A stretch of 64,000 bases of DNA, taken from SKLM01 sp964450435. Lineage in GTDB: Bacteria > Chloroflexota > Anaerolineae > B4-G1. Both the position numbers and the translations under genes were made by a program. The stretch spans positions 68,709 to 132,708 of the forward strand of contig CAYVCX010000002.1 in assembly GCA_964450435.1 (NCBI GenBank), in the 5' to 3' direction. This document shows, in pieces, positions 8,588-17,262 of this stretch. The notes below the pieces were generated by a model. The model saw only the letters and a program-made list of their open reading frames with translations. It made no database searches and was not told the DNA's origin. Position 1 is the first letter of the stretch, and each line of letters begins with the position of its first letter.

Positions 8588-10009
8588 ATGATGATGGCGA
8601 TAAGAGAGCGCGTAGAGACGAGGACGCTGGCGGAGGAGGTCAAGCATCACACCGGCTCGAACCCCTATCTGTGCTATCAGTGTGTGAAGTGCTCCAGCGG
8701 ATGCCCGGTCGCGGAGCATATGGATCTGCAGCCTCACCAGGTGATGCGGTCCATCCAGTTCGACGACGAGAAGGTCCTGGAAGCCAGGACGCCCTGGGTA
8801 TGCGCCGCGTGTGTCACCTGCACCACCCGCTGCCCACAGGGGATCGACGTGGCTGGCGTGATGGACGTGCTGCGTATCGAGGCGCGCAAGCACGGGATTG
8901 AACCTCCGCTGCGCGAGGTAGAGCTGTTCACCCAGGTCTTCCTGCGCATCATTGGCGCCACGGGGCGCCTGTATGAGGCCGGCCTCATGGCAGCGATGAA
9001 TATGCTGACACTGCAACCGCTGAAGGACATGGATCTCGGTGTGCAGATGATCCTCAAGCGCAAGATCGGCTTCCTGCCCGACTTCGCTCGTCCTCCCAAG
9101 AACGTCCGGCCGGCAGAAGTGGATGACAAGACCATCGCCTATTACCCGGGGTGCTCCCTGGAATCCACGGCTACCGAGTTCGATCATACCTTCAAGGCTG
9201 TGTGCGAGGCACTAGATCTGAAGTTGGTCGAGCCCCCGGGTTGGATCTGCTGCGGCTCCACCCCGGCTCACACCACCGACTCCGTGCTGGCCGCCTACTA
9301 CGCCATTCAGAATCTCTCCATTGTCGAGAGGATGGGACTGGACCAGATGGTGGCACCCTGCCTGGGCTGCTATCAGCGCTTTCTGGCCGCCGCTCGCGAG
9401 ATAGAACGCGACCCGGAGATAGCCGAAAAGGTGGCGGAGAGGATAGGATATGAGTATCAGGGTAGCGTCAAGACGCTCCACTCCGTCGATGCTCTGTTGA
9501 AGCGCGTCGGCCTGGAGAAGATTCGCGAGCAGGTGAAGAGACCGCTGGAAGGGATGAAAGTGGCCTCCTACTATGGGTGTGCGACGACCCGTCCTGCCAC
9601 GCTGACCGGCGCGGAACACGTGGAGTACCCCATGTGTATGGATGACATTGTCCGCGCCTTGGGGGGCGAGCCCGTAGACTGGTCTTACAAAACCGACTGT
9701 TGCGGAGGGAGCCTGGGAATTACCCAGACCGACGTGGCACTGGAGCTTTCCGCCAAGATCCTCGAGAACGCCGAGGCCTGCGGAGCCGACCTCATGATCA
9801 CTGCGTGCCCCTTGTGTCAGGTCAACGTCGAGAGCCGCCAGATGCAGATGGACCTGGGCTTCGACCTGCCGGTGCTCTACATCACCCAGTTGATGACCCT
9901 GGCTTTTGGCATGGGCGAGAAGAAGGCGGAGCTGAGCAAGCAGATTATCGATGCCCGTCCGGTGTTGCGAGAATACGGATTACTGACGTCGGTTGAGGCA
10001 TCTTCATAG
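8588..10009 (+). CDS. hdrCB: HdrC-HdrB fusion protein (heterodisulfide reductase B/C-like)
   Basis: The 473-residue protein starts with an HdrC-like ferredoxin domain, with CYQCVKCSSGCP near residue 29 and CAACVTCTTRCP near residue 74. It continues with an HdrB-like part with two cysteine-rich CCG domains (YYPGCSLE, WICCGS and CLGC; then YYGCATTRP, TDCCGG and CPLCQ). HdrB carries the site that in methanogens reduces the disulfide; in bacteria it serves an unknown or bifurcation-linked acceptor. In most organisms B and C are separate genes, as they also are at 24915-26386 here. The fusion lies directly behind metF and ahead of the CBS/ACT protein, so it is likely the B/C partner of the metV-metF pair. 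Confidence 0.9.
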   Translation: MMMAIRERVETRTLAEEVKHHTGSNPYLCYQCVKCSSGCPVAEHMDLQPHQVMRSIQFDDEKVLEARTPWVCAACVTCTTRCPQGIDVAGVMDVLRIEARKHGIEPPLREVELFTQVFLRIIGATGRLYEAGLMAAMNMLTLQPLKDMDLGVQMILKRKIGFLPDFARPPKNVRPAEVDDKTIAYYPGCSLESTATEFDHTFKAVCEALDLKLVEPPGWICCGSTPAHTTDSVLAAYYAIQNLSIVERMGLDQMVAPCLGCYQRFLAAAREIERDPEIAEKVAERIGYEYQGSVKTLHSVDALLKRVGLEKIREQVKRPLEGMKVASYYGCATTRPATLTGAEHVEYPMCMDDIVRALGGEPVDWSYKTDCCGGSLGITQTDVALELSAKILENAEACGADLMITACPLCQVNVESRQMQMDLGFDLPVLYITQLMTLAFGMGEKKAELSKQIIDARPVLREYGLLTSVEASS

Positions 10010-10019
10010 GAGGGCGAAC

Positions 10020-10670
10020 GTGCTAGTCAAAGACTTGATGACACCTGATCCGATATGTGGACGGCCGGACATGGTGGTCACCGAGATCCAGAAGCTGATG
10101 AGCCATAACAACATACGCCACGTGCCCGTCGTGGACGAGGCCGAGCAGCTGATTGGCCTGGTCACCCAGCGTTCTCTCTTCAGTGCGCTGCGCACAGAAG
10201 AGAGTGACCTCAGCCAGTTCGAGGTCAGTTACATCCTCGCGAAGATCCAGGCTCAACACGTGATGGTCGAGGACGTCATCACCATCGAGCAGGATGTGCC
10301 GGTGGAGGAGGCGGCTCGCGTGATGGCGGACCGGCGGATTGGCTGCTTGCCGGTGATGGGAGAGGGTGAGTTGGTCGGCATCATCACCGACAACGACCTG
10401 TTCAATGCGATGTTGAACTTGCTGGGGGCGCGGCGCTCCGGTGTTCGCCTGGTCGTCCTCCAGCCGGATCGCACGGGCGAGGTGGCTCGCTTGACCAACG
10501 TGATTGCCGAACAGGGAGGCTATCTGTCGGTCTGCGCTGGCTATTTTCCCGAGGACGCACCCGGTTCCTGGGCTTCTGTCGTGAAGGTTACTAACCTGTC
10601 AGAAGACGAGTTGGTGAGCCTCATCAATCGTCAGGATGAGATGCAAATCGTGGACGTGCGAGAGGTGTGA
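10020..10670 (+). CDS. CBS-pair domain protein with C-terminal ACT-like domain
   Basis: About 216 residues from the GTG at 10020, chosen because AGGAGG (10008-10013) lies six bases before it. Two CBS motifs are visible: residues about 1-60 (VKDLMTPDP, ending near GLVTQRSLFSAL) and 80-135 (VEDVITIEQDVP, ending GIITDNDLFNAM). The remaining 75 residues (VRLVVLQPDRTGEVARLTNVIAEQG) look like an ACT fold. Such proteins sense adenine nucleotides or small ligands. Its place between two MetF/MetV blocks suggests it adjusts the pathway to energy or amino-acid level; this is inference. AcuB-type proteins have the same architecture. Confidence 0.8.
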   Translation: MLVKDLMTPDPICGRPDMVVTEIQKLMSHNNIRHVPVVDEAEQLIGLVTQRSLFSALRTEESDLSQFEVSYILAKIQAQHVMVEDVITIEQDVPVEEAARVMADRRIGCLPVMGEGELVGIITDNDLFNAMLNLLGARRSGVRLVVLQPDRTGEVARLTNVIAEQGGYLSVCAGYFPEDAPGSWASVVKVTNLSEDELVSLINRQDEMQIVDVREV

Positions 10671-10718
10671 TCGCCTGCTTGAAGGCGGGCACGGCCTGAA
10701 CCAGGGGAGGCACGGCGT

Positions 10719-11252
10719 ATGCCCGAAGCCATCTATATGAGAGAAGCGCGGAGGCTCCCGGGCAGCGAGTGGATCAAGGACCACCCGAAGCCCCTGGAAG
10801 CGTTCTACAGGCTTACCAAAAAGGTAGTCGTTCGGGTGTACCCGCTGATGAGGCGGGTTAGCCCGACGCTCTCCGAGCGCACGCTGGCGTGGGGGGAGAA
10901 GATCGTGAAGGGATGGATCTTCAACTGCCAGATGTGCGGTCAGTGCGTTCTACATAGCACGGGCATGACGTGTCCTATGACCTGTCCCAAGAAGCTGCGC
11001 AATGGTCCCTGTGGCGGCGTTCGCCACAATAACCACTGCGAGGTCATCCCCGATAGGCTTTGTGTCTGGGTCCAGGCCCGGGAGCGCAGCCAGGCCATGC
11101 GATACTATGCTGACGACATGCGCATCGTCCAGCCGCCGGTCAACCATGCGCTGGAGTCCATGTCCGCCTGGGCCAATATGGTCGAGGGTCGCGACACGGA
11201 TGTACCGCCTGGATGGGCCGTGGCTGCGCGTGCTGAAGAGGCTGACGGATGA
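10719..11252 (+). CDS. metV: MetV-like protein (copy 2), paired with metF copy 2
   Basis: 177 residues with the MetV cysteine pattern near residues 71-95: CQMCGQCVLHSTGMTCP then MTCPKKLRNGPCGG. It lacks the N-terminal block present in the first copy (GCGTCVTVC) and has instead a basic stretch before the cysteine cluster. The ribosome site GGGGAGG lies just before the ATG at 10719. The stop overlaps the ATG of the following metF by 4 bases (ATGA), so the pair is coupled. It likely serves the second MetF. Confidence 0.85.
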   Translation: MPEAIYMREARRLPGSEWIKDHPKPLEAFYRLTKKVVVRVYPLMRRVSPTLSERTLAWGEKIVKGWIFNCQMCGQCVLHSTGMTCPMTCPKKLRNGPCGGVRHNNHCEVIPDRLCVWVQARERSQAMRYYADDMRIVQPPVNHALESMSAWANMVEGRDTDVPPGWAVAARAEEADG

Positions 11253-12235
11253 GCAACACCTTGTCGTCTTGCCAGCGGTCAATGCGTTCGAGTAGCCGGT
11301 TGGAGCGGGCGCTGCGGTCTGGTCGTTTCGCTGTCACCGCTGAGTTGAATGCACCTGACAGCGCCGACCCCCAGGATGTCTACCGGAACGCGCTGGTGCT
11401 CTCCAAGTGCTGCCACGCCATTAACGCCACCGATGGCGCTGGCGCCAATTGCCACATGAGCAGCATCAGCTGTTGCGCGCTCCTTACCCGTGCGGGCTAT
11501 GAGACGGTGCTTCAGGTCAATTGTCGCGACCGGAATCGCATTGCTATCCAAGGCAACTTGCTCGGCGCCGCCGCTATGGGGGTCAAGAACGTGCTCTGCA
11601 TCACAGGCGATGACGTCTCCGTGGGTGATCAACCCGGTGCCAAGCGCGTCTTCGATATGGATTCAATCCACCTGCTTCGCACCGCCCGCATGATGCGCGA
11701 TCATGGCGTCTTCCTCAGCGGACGTCGCATCACGACGCCACCGCGCCTCTTCCTCGGAGCGGTTGCCAGTCCTTGCGCGCCGCCCTATGATTGGCGTCCA
11801 GAGCGATTGGCCAAGAAGGTGGAGGCCGGGGCCGATTTCATTCAGACGCAGTTTTGCTTCAACGTGGAGCGCTTCAGAGAGTACATGCAGCGGGTGCGCG
11901 ACCTGGGGCTCCACGAGCGCGCCTTTATCCTGATTGGTGTCGGCCCATTGCGTTCAGAGAAAGCTGCTGAGTATATGCGCACCAAGGTCCCGGGTGTGTG
12001 GATCCCCGATCAGGTCGTGGATCGAATGGCTCGAGCGTCCGAATCGCAGAAGCGGGAGGAAGGCATCCGCATTTGCGTGGAGATCATCCAGCAGGTCCGA
12101 GAGATCGAGGGGGTTCACGGCGTGCACGTGATGGCATATCGCCAGGAAGAGGCTGTGGCAGAGATCATCGAGCGTGCCGGTATTCTGCCAACCGGGGAAT
12201 TCGAGGCGGGCGTCTGTGGACCGGATGAGTCTTAG
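11249..12235 (+). CDS. metF: Methylenetetrahydrofolate reductase, MetF type (copy 2)
   Basis: A second 328-residue MetF, starting on the overlapping ATG at 11249. It has VNCRDRNR, LCITGDD, LAKKVEAGADFIQTQ and VMAYRQEEAV, the same key regions as copy 1. By eye it differs in many positions from copy 1, so it is an old duplicate or a distinct type rather than a recent copy. An unusually long N-terminal run (SNTLSSCQRSMRSSSRL) precedes the conserved start ERALRSGRFAVTAEL, so a later start such as the ATG at 11282 is possible. Possible use: one MetF with the hdrA fusion set, the other with the later set; inferred only. Confidence 0.9.
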   Translation: MSNTLSSCQRSMRSSSRLERALRSGRFAVTAELNAPDSADPQDVYRNALVLSKCCHAINATDGAGANCHMSSISCCALLTRAGYETVLQVNCRDRNRIAIQGNLLGAAAMGVKNVLCITGDDVSVGDQPGAKRVFDMDSIHLLRTARMMRDHGVFLSGRRITTPPRLFLGAVASPCAPPYDWRPERLAKKVEAGADFIQTQFCFNVERFREYMQRVRDLGLHERAFILIGVGPLRSEKAAEYMRTKVPGVWIPDQVVDRMARASESQKREEGIRICVEIIQQVREIEGVHGVHVMAYRQEEAVAEIIERAGILPTGEFEAGVCGPDES

Positions 12236-12271
12236 GTTATGTATGCCTGAGCGTGCCTGGGAGGTGACTCT

Positions 12272-13051
12272 GTGACTCCACTGTCAAAAATCGCCATCAG
12301 CGGCAAGGGTGGGGTGGGGAAGACCACCCTGGCCGCCCTGCTCGCGCACATCTACGCTGAGCGAGGCCGGGAGGTCACCGTCATCGACGCCGATCCGGTC
12401 GGGGGCCTGGCCCAGGCGCTGGGTCTTCCTGAAGAGCTCCTTGAGAAAGTGACCCCGGTCGCGCAGATGGACGACCTGATCTACGAGCGCACCGGCGCCA
12501 AGCCGGGCACCTCCGGTGGCTTCTTCACTATGAATCCACGCGTGGACGACATCCCGGAACGGTTTAGCGTGTCCCATCGCGGTATTCGTTTCCTCCGCCT
12601 TGGCACCATCGAAGCCGGAGGCAGCGGTTGCATCTGTCCCGAGAGCGCCTTGCTCAAGGCGCTGGTCACCCACCTGCTGCTCTATCGCGACGAGATGCTG
12701 ATCCTCGACATGGAGGCTGGCGTGGAGCACCTGGGTCGTGCCACGGCTCAGGCGGTCGATGCCTTCCTCGTTGTCCTGGAACCGGGGCGGCGCAGCCTGA
12801 CTACGGCCGAGCGCGTGCGCGAACTCGCGGCCGATATCGGCATTGCCCACGTCTATGCCGTGGGCAACAACGTCCGTGGGGAACAGGACCGGGCATTCCT
12901 GGCTGAGAGGAGCCCCGTGCCCATGCTCGGCTACCTCTCGCGGAACCCCCAGTTGACCGACGCTGATATGCGCGGGGAGGGGATCTACGATGCCGCTCCA
13001 AGATCCGTTGAGGAAGCGAGGCAGCTTGTAGCCGTGCTGGAGGACCTGTGA
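12272..13051 (+). CDS. cooC: CooC-like nickel-inserting ATPase (MinD/NifH family)
   Basis: A 259-residue P-loop ATPase of the CooC/NifH-MinD class. The GTG at 12272 follows GGAGG about 10 bases upstream. The Walker A is KGGVGKTT at residues 11-18, and DADPVGGLAQALG gives the deviant second motif. A short cysteine pair GCIC lies near residue 115. CooC inserts nickel in CO dehydrogenase; no CO dehydrogenase gene is in the window, but its position behind metV-metF suits an acetyl-CoA-synthase pathway. The next gene starts in its last codon. Confidence 0.85.
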   Translation: MTPLSKIAISGKGGVGKTTLAALLAHIYAERGREVTVIDADPVGGLAQALGLPEELLEKVTPVAQMDDLIYERTGAKPGTSGGFFTMNPRVDDIPERFSVSHRGIRFLRLGTIEAGGSGCICPESALLKALVTHLLLYRDEMLILDMEAGVEHLGRATAQAVDAFLVVLEPGRRSLTTAERVRELAADIGIAHVYAVGNNVRGEQDRAFLAERSPVPMLGYLSRNPQLTDADMRGEGIYDAAPRSVEEARQLVAVLEDL

Positions 13052-13806
13052 GACGAGGGGTCTCTCTCCTTGTCCTCTGCCTGGCGGCGACGTCCCTCAC
13101 ATCGCTGGATGCTTCGCCTGTCCGCGCGGAAGATCCACCGATCCTGCCTCCATCGGCGACGGTGGAGGGGGTCCCGGCCCGTCCGCAACAGCGCAATCTG
13201 AGCTGCGAATCGCGTTCCGCCGCCGACCTGGCCGCCTACTGGGGAGCCGAGGTCGCGGAGGACGCCTTCTTCCGACGGCTGCCGAAATCGGACAACCCGC
13301 AGCGCGGGTTCGTCGGTGATGTGGACATGCCGCCCGGAAGCATGCCGCCCGACGGGTATGGTGTCTATGCTCCCCCTGTCGCGGCTACGCTGCGTAGCTT
13401 CGGCCTCGATGCCCGGGCTCATCGTCACTTCGAGCTGGATGCGTTGAAGCGGGAACTGGCCGCGCAGCGGCCGGTTATCGTCTGGGCCACCTACGATATG
13501 CAGCTGCCGGGGGTGGAGACGTGGGTTTCGTGGGATGGAGAAGCGTCGACCGTCGTCCGCTGGCAGCATACCTTCATCGCCGTCGGCTACGATGACCAGG
13601 GCATCAGTTTGATCGACGCCTACGACGCCCGGACGAAGCGCTTCGCCTACGATGCTTTTGTCGCCGCCTGGGATCAGCTCGACCGCATGGCTGTCACCGT
13701 CTCCGGGCCGTTGACGCGGCCGTCGCCCCGAAAGTGGACGATCACCACGGTCCAGGGGCTGCCCCAGTTCCTGATCGACGGCCGCTGGAGAGTGGGCCCG
13801 GAGTGA
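13048..13806 (+). CDS. Secreted C39-like (papain-fold) cysteine peptidase
   Basis: 252 residues. Residues 1-27 form a signal peptide (RRGVSLLVLCLAATSL then AEDPP). The body has NLSCESRSAADL near residue 52, carrying the likely catalytic cysteine, and WQHTFIAVGYD near residue 173, carrying the histidine, as in Peptidase_C39_2 proteins. It starts at the GTG at 13048 overlapping the end of cooC, but it shows no functional tie to the redox genes, so this is likely a chance overlap or a recent insertion between operons. The substrate is unknown. Confidence 0.75.
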   Translation: MRRGVSLLVLCLAATSLTSLDASPVRAEDPPILPPSATVEGVPARPQQRNLSCESRSAADLAAYWGAEVAEDAFFRRLPKSDNPQRGFVGDVDMPPGSMPPDGYGVYAPPVAATLRSFGLDARAHRHFELDALKRELAAQRPVIVWATYDMQLPGVETWVSWDGEASTVVRWQHTFIAVGYDDQGISLIDAYDARTKRFAYDAFVAAWDQLDRMAVTVSGPLTRPSPRKWTITTVQGLPQFLIDGRWRVGPE

Positions 13807-14014
13807 GTTTAGATGCAGCGGCAGGCTCGTGGGCTGGATGCTTTCCACGCGCTGCCTGCCGCCACGGACCTATCCACTGGAAGCAGTAGATCCAGTGTTG
13901 CTCGGCCCGGATCCCTGGATTCGGGGCGGGAGCCGGGAGCTGCCGGCGTGCTGAGCGCAATGCTGGGTCTGCTGGGAATAAGGATCTGCTGGCTAAATCC
14001 TAGGAGGAGGAACG

Positions 14015-14968
14015 ATGCGTGACCTGCACGACGTTCAAGTGATGTTGGAGAAGGTTGGCATTCCGGGACAGGATGCCTATGATCTGTCTGACAGTCCCAA
14101 ACGCTTTCCTGACGGGGCCCATTACCGCATGGAGATCTCCGGCGTCGAGCGCCCTCAGGTGCTGGAGGCGCTCATCGACGAGATGAACAAGCGGGATATC
14201 GCCATTCATCGTCTCATCTCCACCGTGATGGGGTCCACCCTGCTGGATGACGCTGAGCTCAAGGACTTCGCCCAGATGGCGGCCGATGCCGATCTGGAGG
14301 TCATTATCACCCCCGGGCCGCGCTCGGGCTGGGACGTGGGCCGCCAGCTTGTGACGCCGGAGGGCGGACTCTCTGGCCTGCGTTACCGGGGGTCGGATCA
14401 GCTCACCTACGTCATCGCCGAGTACCTCCGCTGCATTGACCTCGGCTTCCGCGGCTTCCTCTGCATCGACGAGGGGCTTCTCTGGCTGGTCAACGAGCTG
14501 AAGGCGACCGGGGATATCCCTGAGGACGTGGTCTTCAAGGTCAGTATCTACGCCGGCCACGCCAGTGCTGCTGGCGGCAAGGTGCTGGAGATGCTGGGTG
14601 CCTCGACCTTCAACCCCCTCGGCGACCTCACGCTGCCGGAGTTGGCTTCCATCCGTCAGGCCATCGACATCCCTCTGGACCTCCACATCATGCTGTCCGA
14701 CTCCTTCGGTGGCTTCAACCGCTTCTACGAGGGGGCGGAGATGGCTCGCGTCTGCTCGCCCTGTTACTTCAAGATCGAGCCGGGAACGGCCCTGGCGACC
14801 GGCCCCGGGGCCTGGTACAAGCCGTGGACCAGCCCGGACATGCTCGCCTGGCAGGCCCGCGAGAAGGTCAAGTACGCCCAGATCATCCACGAGTTGATCC
14901 AGGCCACCAACCCGCAGTTGACCCTCTCGGCCCTCGGCCCGGACGACCTGGCCATACCGGCGGTGTAG
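14015..14968 (+). CDS. TIM-barrel-like protein of unknown function (weak peptidase U32 resemblance)
   Basis: 317 residues with a strong ribosome site (AGGAGGAGG) right before the ATG. It has regularly spaced strand-like stretches (DLEVIITPGPRSGWD, GFRGFLCIDEG, VVFKVSIYAGHASAAGG, LDLHIMLSDSFGGFNRFYEG) that suggest a TIM barrel. I recall similar proteins in anaerobic Chloroflexi, usually annotated as U32 peptidase-like or uncharacterised; I cannot verify this here. It precedes the fumarase genes by about 70 bases and may be part of their operon. No catalytic motif can be named. Confidence 0.65.
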   Translation: MRDLHDVQVMLEKVGIPGQDAYDLSDSPKRFPDGAHYRMEISGVERPQVLEALIDEMNKRDIAIHRLISTVMGSTLLDDAELKDFAQMAADADLEVIITPGPRSGWDVGRQLVTPEGGLSGLRYRGSDQLTYVIAEYLRCIDLGFRGFLCIDEGLLWLVNELKATGDIPEDVVFKVSIYAGHASAAGGKVLEMLGASTFNPLGDLTLPELASIRQAIDIPLDLHIMLSDSFGGFNRFYEGAEMARVCSPCYFKIEPGTALATGPGAWYKPWTSPDMLAWQAREKVKYAQIIHELIQATNPQLTLSALGPDDLAIPAV

Positions 14969-15038
14969 CGTCGTCGGTTGGGGTTCCATCTTCCGTCTGA
15001 CGAACCGATACTGAACACGGGGAGAACGAGCGAGAGCT

Positions 15039-15923
15039 ATGGACAATCTGACTGAGTCGTTTGTTGAGTTGATCCGTCGAGCGGCCACAGATCTCCCGTC
15101 CGACGTCGAGGGCGCCCTGCGCGAGGCCCGGGAACGTGAGGCGTCCGGGTCGGCCGCGCAGGGCGCGCTGAACACGATCCTGGAGAACGTGGTTATCGCG
15201 CGGGAGAACAGCACGCCTATCTGTCAGGACACCGGTGTTCCCATCTTCTATGCCTACGTGCCCGCGGCAGATCATCCGGCGTCCATCAGCACCCGCCACC
15301 TCCAGGAGCAAATCGAAGCCGCCGTCGCGGAGGCCACCGGGCGCGCCTACCTACGCCCCAACGCCGTCGATCCCGTCACCGGACGCAACAGCGGCAACAA
15401 CCTGGGAAACGGCTTTCCTGCTTTCCACTTCCAGGAGTGGGGCGAGGACTATCTCAAGGTCGACCTGCTCCTCAAGGGTGGCGGCAGCGAGAACGTCAGC
15501 ACGCAGCTCAAGCTGCCGCATGCGCCACTGGACGCCGGCCGGGATTTGGACGGCGTCCGCAAGGTCGTGCTGGATGCCATCTACCGGGCCCAGGGCAAGG
15601 GGTGCGCCCCGGCAGTGCTCGGCATCGCCATCGGCGCCGACCGCGGTAGCGGCTACGTCCACGCCAAGGAGCAGTTGTTCCGTCCCCTGGACGACGCCAA
15701 TCCGCAGCCCCAGCTGGCTGAGTTGGAGGAACGGCTGCTGCAGGAGTGCAATGAGCTGGGTATCGGCTCCATGGGCTTCGGCGGGAAGACCACCGTCTTC
15801 GGCGTCAAGATCGGCGCCTATCACCGCCTTCCGGCCTGTTATTTCGTCAGCATCGCCTACATGTGCTGGGCCTGCCGGCGGGCAAGAATGACCGTGCGCG
15901 GGGGGGAGGTGAGGTTCCAATGA
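15039..15923 (+). CDS. fumA: Class I fumarate hydratase, alpha subunit
   Basis: 294 residues of the FumA/TtdA N-terminal family. Visible family parts are LENVVIARENSTPICQDTG near residue 48, GRNSGNNLGN and KGGGSENVS. Two-subunit class I fumarases contain an oxygen-sensitive 4Fe-4S cluster and interconvert fumarate and malate. The stop overlaps the beta subunit start. The set next to 2-oxoacid:ferredoxin oxidoreductase suggests a partial, possibly reductive, TCA path. L-tartrate dehydratase is the alternative name for the same family. Confidence 0.9.
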   Translation: MDNLTESFVELIRRAATDLPSDVEGALREAREREASGSAAQGALNTILENVVIARENSTPICQDTGVPIFYAYVPAADHPASISTRHLQEQIEAAVAEATGRAYLRPNAVDPVTGRNSGNNLGNGFPAFHFQEWGEDYLKVDLLLKGGGSENVSTQLKLPHAPLDAGRDLDGVRKVVLDAIYRAQGKGCAPAVLGIAIGADRGSGYVHAKEQLFRPLDDANPQPQLAELEERLLQECNELGIGSMGFGGKTTVFGVKIGAYHRLPACYFVSIAYMCWACRRARMTVRGGEVRFQ

Positions 15924-16573
15924 GCGCGTTCGAGTTGACCGTCCCGATCTCCGAGGAGGACGTGCGCTCGCTTCACGTCGGCGACACGGTCCGTCTGTCC
16001 GGCGTCATCGTGACCGGGCGGGACGCGGCGCACAAGTATGTGACCGAAACCTTTATGCGTCCGTCGAAAGGCTCAGAGCAAGGTCCTCTGACCGTCCCCG
16101 AGAGCGAGCGCGAGCTGTACCAGGAGTTGAAGCGCCTGCTCCAGGGGAGTGTGATCTACCACTGCGGCCCCGTGGTCCGCCAGCGCGAGGATGGACGCTG
16201 GGAGTTCGTCGCCGCAGGGCCGACCACGTCCATCCGTGAGGAGGTCTACGAGCCCGGTGTCATCAAGCACTTCGGGCTCCGGGGTGTCATCGGCAAGGGC
16301 GGCATGGGACCCGACACACTGCGCGCCTGCCGTGACTACGGTGCGGCCTACTTCCACGCCGTCGGCGGGGCGGCCTCTCTCATTGCTGATGCTGTCAAAG
16401 AGGTCCTCGCCGTGCACAAGAAAGAGGAGTTCGGCGTGCCCGAGGCCTTCTGGGTCATCCGCGTGGAGGACTTCCCCCTGGTAGTCACCATGGACACCCA
16501 CGGGGAGAGCATCCACGACCAGGTCGAGGCGACGTCGAAAGCCGCTTTGGATCGACTGGTAGCCGGCCCTTGA
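15920..16573 (+). CDS. fumB: Class I fumarate hydratase, beta subunit
   Basis: 217 residues from the ATG at 15920, which overlaps the alpha stop and follows GGGGGAGGTGAGG. It has VRSLHVGDTVRLSGVIVTGRDAAHK at the start, then YHCGP, GPTTSIREEVYEP and GKGGMG, the standard beta-subunit pattern. Together with the alpha subunit it makes a complete enzyme. Codon use resembles neighbours. Confidence 0.9.
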   Translation: MSAFELTVPISEEDVRSLHVGDTVRLSGVIVTGRDAAHKYVTETFMRPSKGSEQGPLTVPESERELYQELKRLLQGSVIYHCGPVVRQREDGRWEFVAAGPTTSIREEVYEPGVIKHFGLRGVIGKGGMGPDTLRACRDYGAAYFHAVGGAASLIADAVKEVLAVHKKEEFGVPEAFWVIRVEDFPLVVTMDTHGESIHDQVEATSKAALDRLVAGP

Positions 16574-16986
16574 CCACGATCGAGGTGACAGGCAGGGCAT
16601 GCTTCCGGGAAGCTATGCTGATCATCAACGCCAGGTGCTCCGGATCCGCCTCGCTGGCGTTCATCGCCAGAAGCAGCCGTCGGGCTTGCACGAGAATGCT
16701 GAGCAGAGCATCGACACAGGGCAGGAGGTAGGCCTGGCCGCACCAGCCGGAACACGCAGACGGGGAGCCAGATTGTCCCCAGGCTGTGTGGGACGCAGTT
16801 GCCCCGGTGTCGGTTCTGTGGCAGAATGTCTGTGGCGGTTGTCGCTCCCGGTATGCTCCTTTGCTGAATAGGGTCAGCCAGAGCATATCGCGAGCCACCT
16901 GTCTCGAGAAGTGCGCGGCGGTGAACGCTGGTTTCCTGGCTTGGCACAGTGCTAACCCATCGTCCGACCTACGTACCAAGAGCCAA
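16574..16986. other. Intergenic stretch, no gene recognised
   Basis: About 410 bases between fumB and korD. An open frame from upstream runs in front of korD but has no ferredoxin-like content. The complementary strand shows a short protein-like stretch near 16610-16720 (LVQARRLLLAMN), with no family recognised; it may be a relic. No terminator with a T-run was seen. Confidence 0.4.
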
Positions 16987-17262
16987 ATGAAATACTGGAG
17001 AGAACCACTTGACCTGAAAGACATCCGCGTCCCTCATGGCGAGATCCACGTGCTGGTGGAGCGCTGCAAGGGCTGCGGCTGGTGCGTTGAGTTCTGCCCC
17101 CGCGATGTATTAGAGGTCTCGGATGAGATCAACAGCAAGGGCTATCACCCACCGAGGACGGTACGCCCGGAGGTCTGCGTCAGTTGCGGCCTGTGCGAGT
17201 TGCTCTGTCCTGAGTTTGCTATCTACGTCGTGGAGGAGGAAGGCGAGGTGGTGATACTGTGA
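16987..17262 (+). CDS. korD: 2-oxoacid:ferredoxin oxidoreductase, delta (ferredoxin) subunit
   Basis: 91 residues from the ATG at 16987. Two 4Fe-4S motifs: CKGCGWCVEFCP near residue 25 and CVSCGLCELLCP near residue 65. The ferredoxin subunit takes electrons from the alpha/beta enzyme. An upstream in-frame extension to 16786 lacks any conserved content, so I did not use it. The stop overlaps the alpha subunit start. Confidence 0.9.
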   Translation: MKYWREPLDLKDIRVPHGEIHVLVERCKGCGWCVEFCPRDVLEVSDEINSKGYHPPRTVRPEVCVSCGLCELLCPEFAIYVVEEEGEVVIL

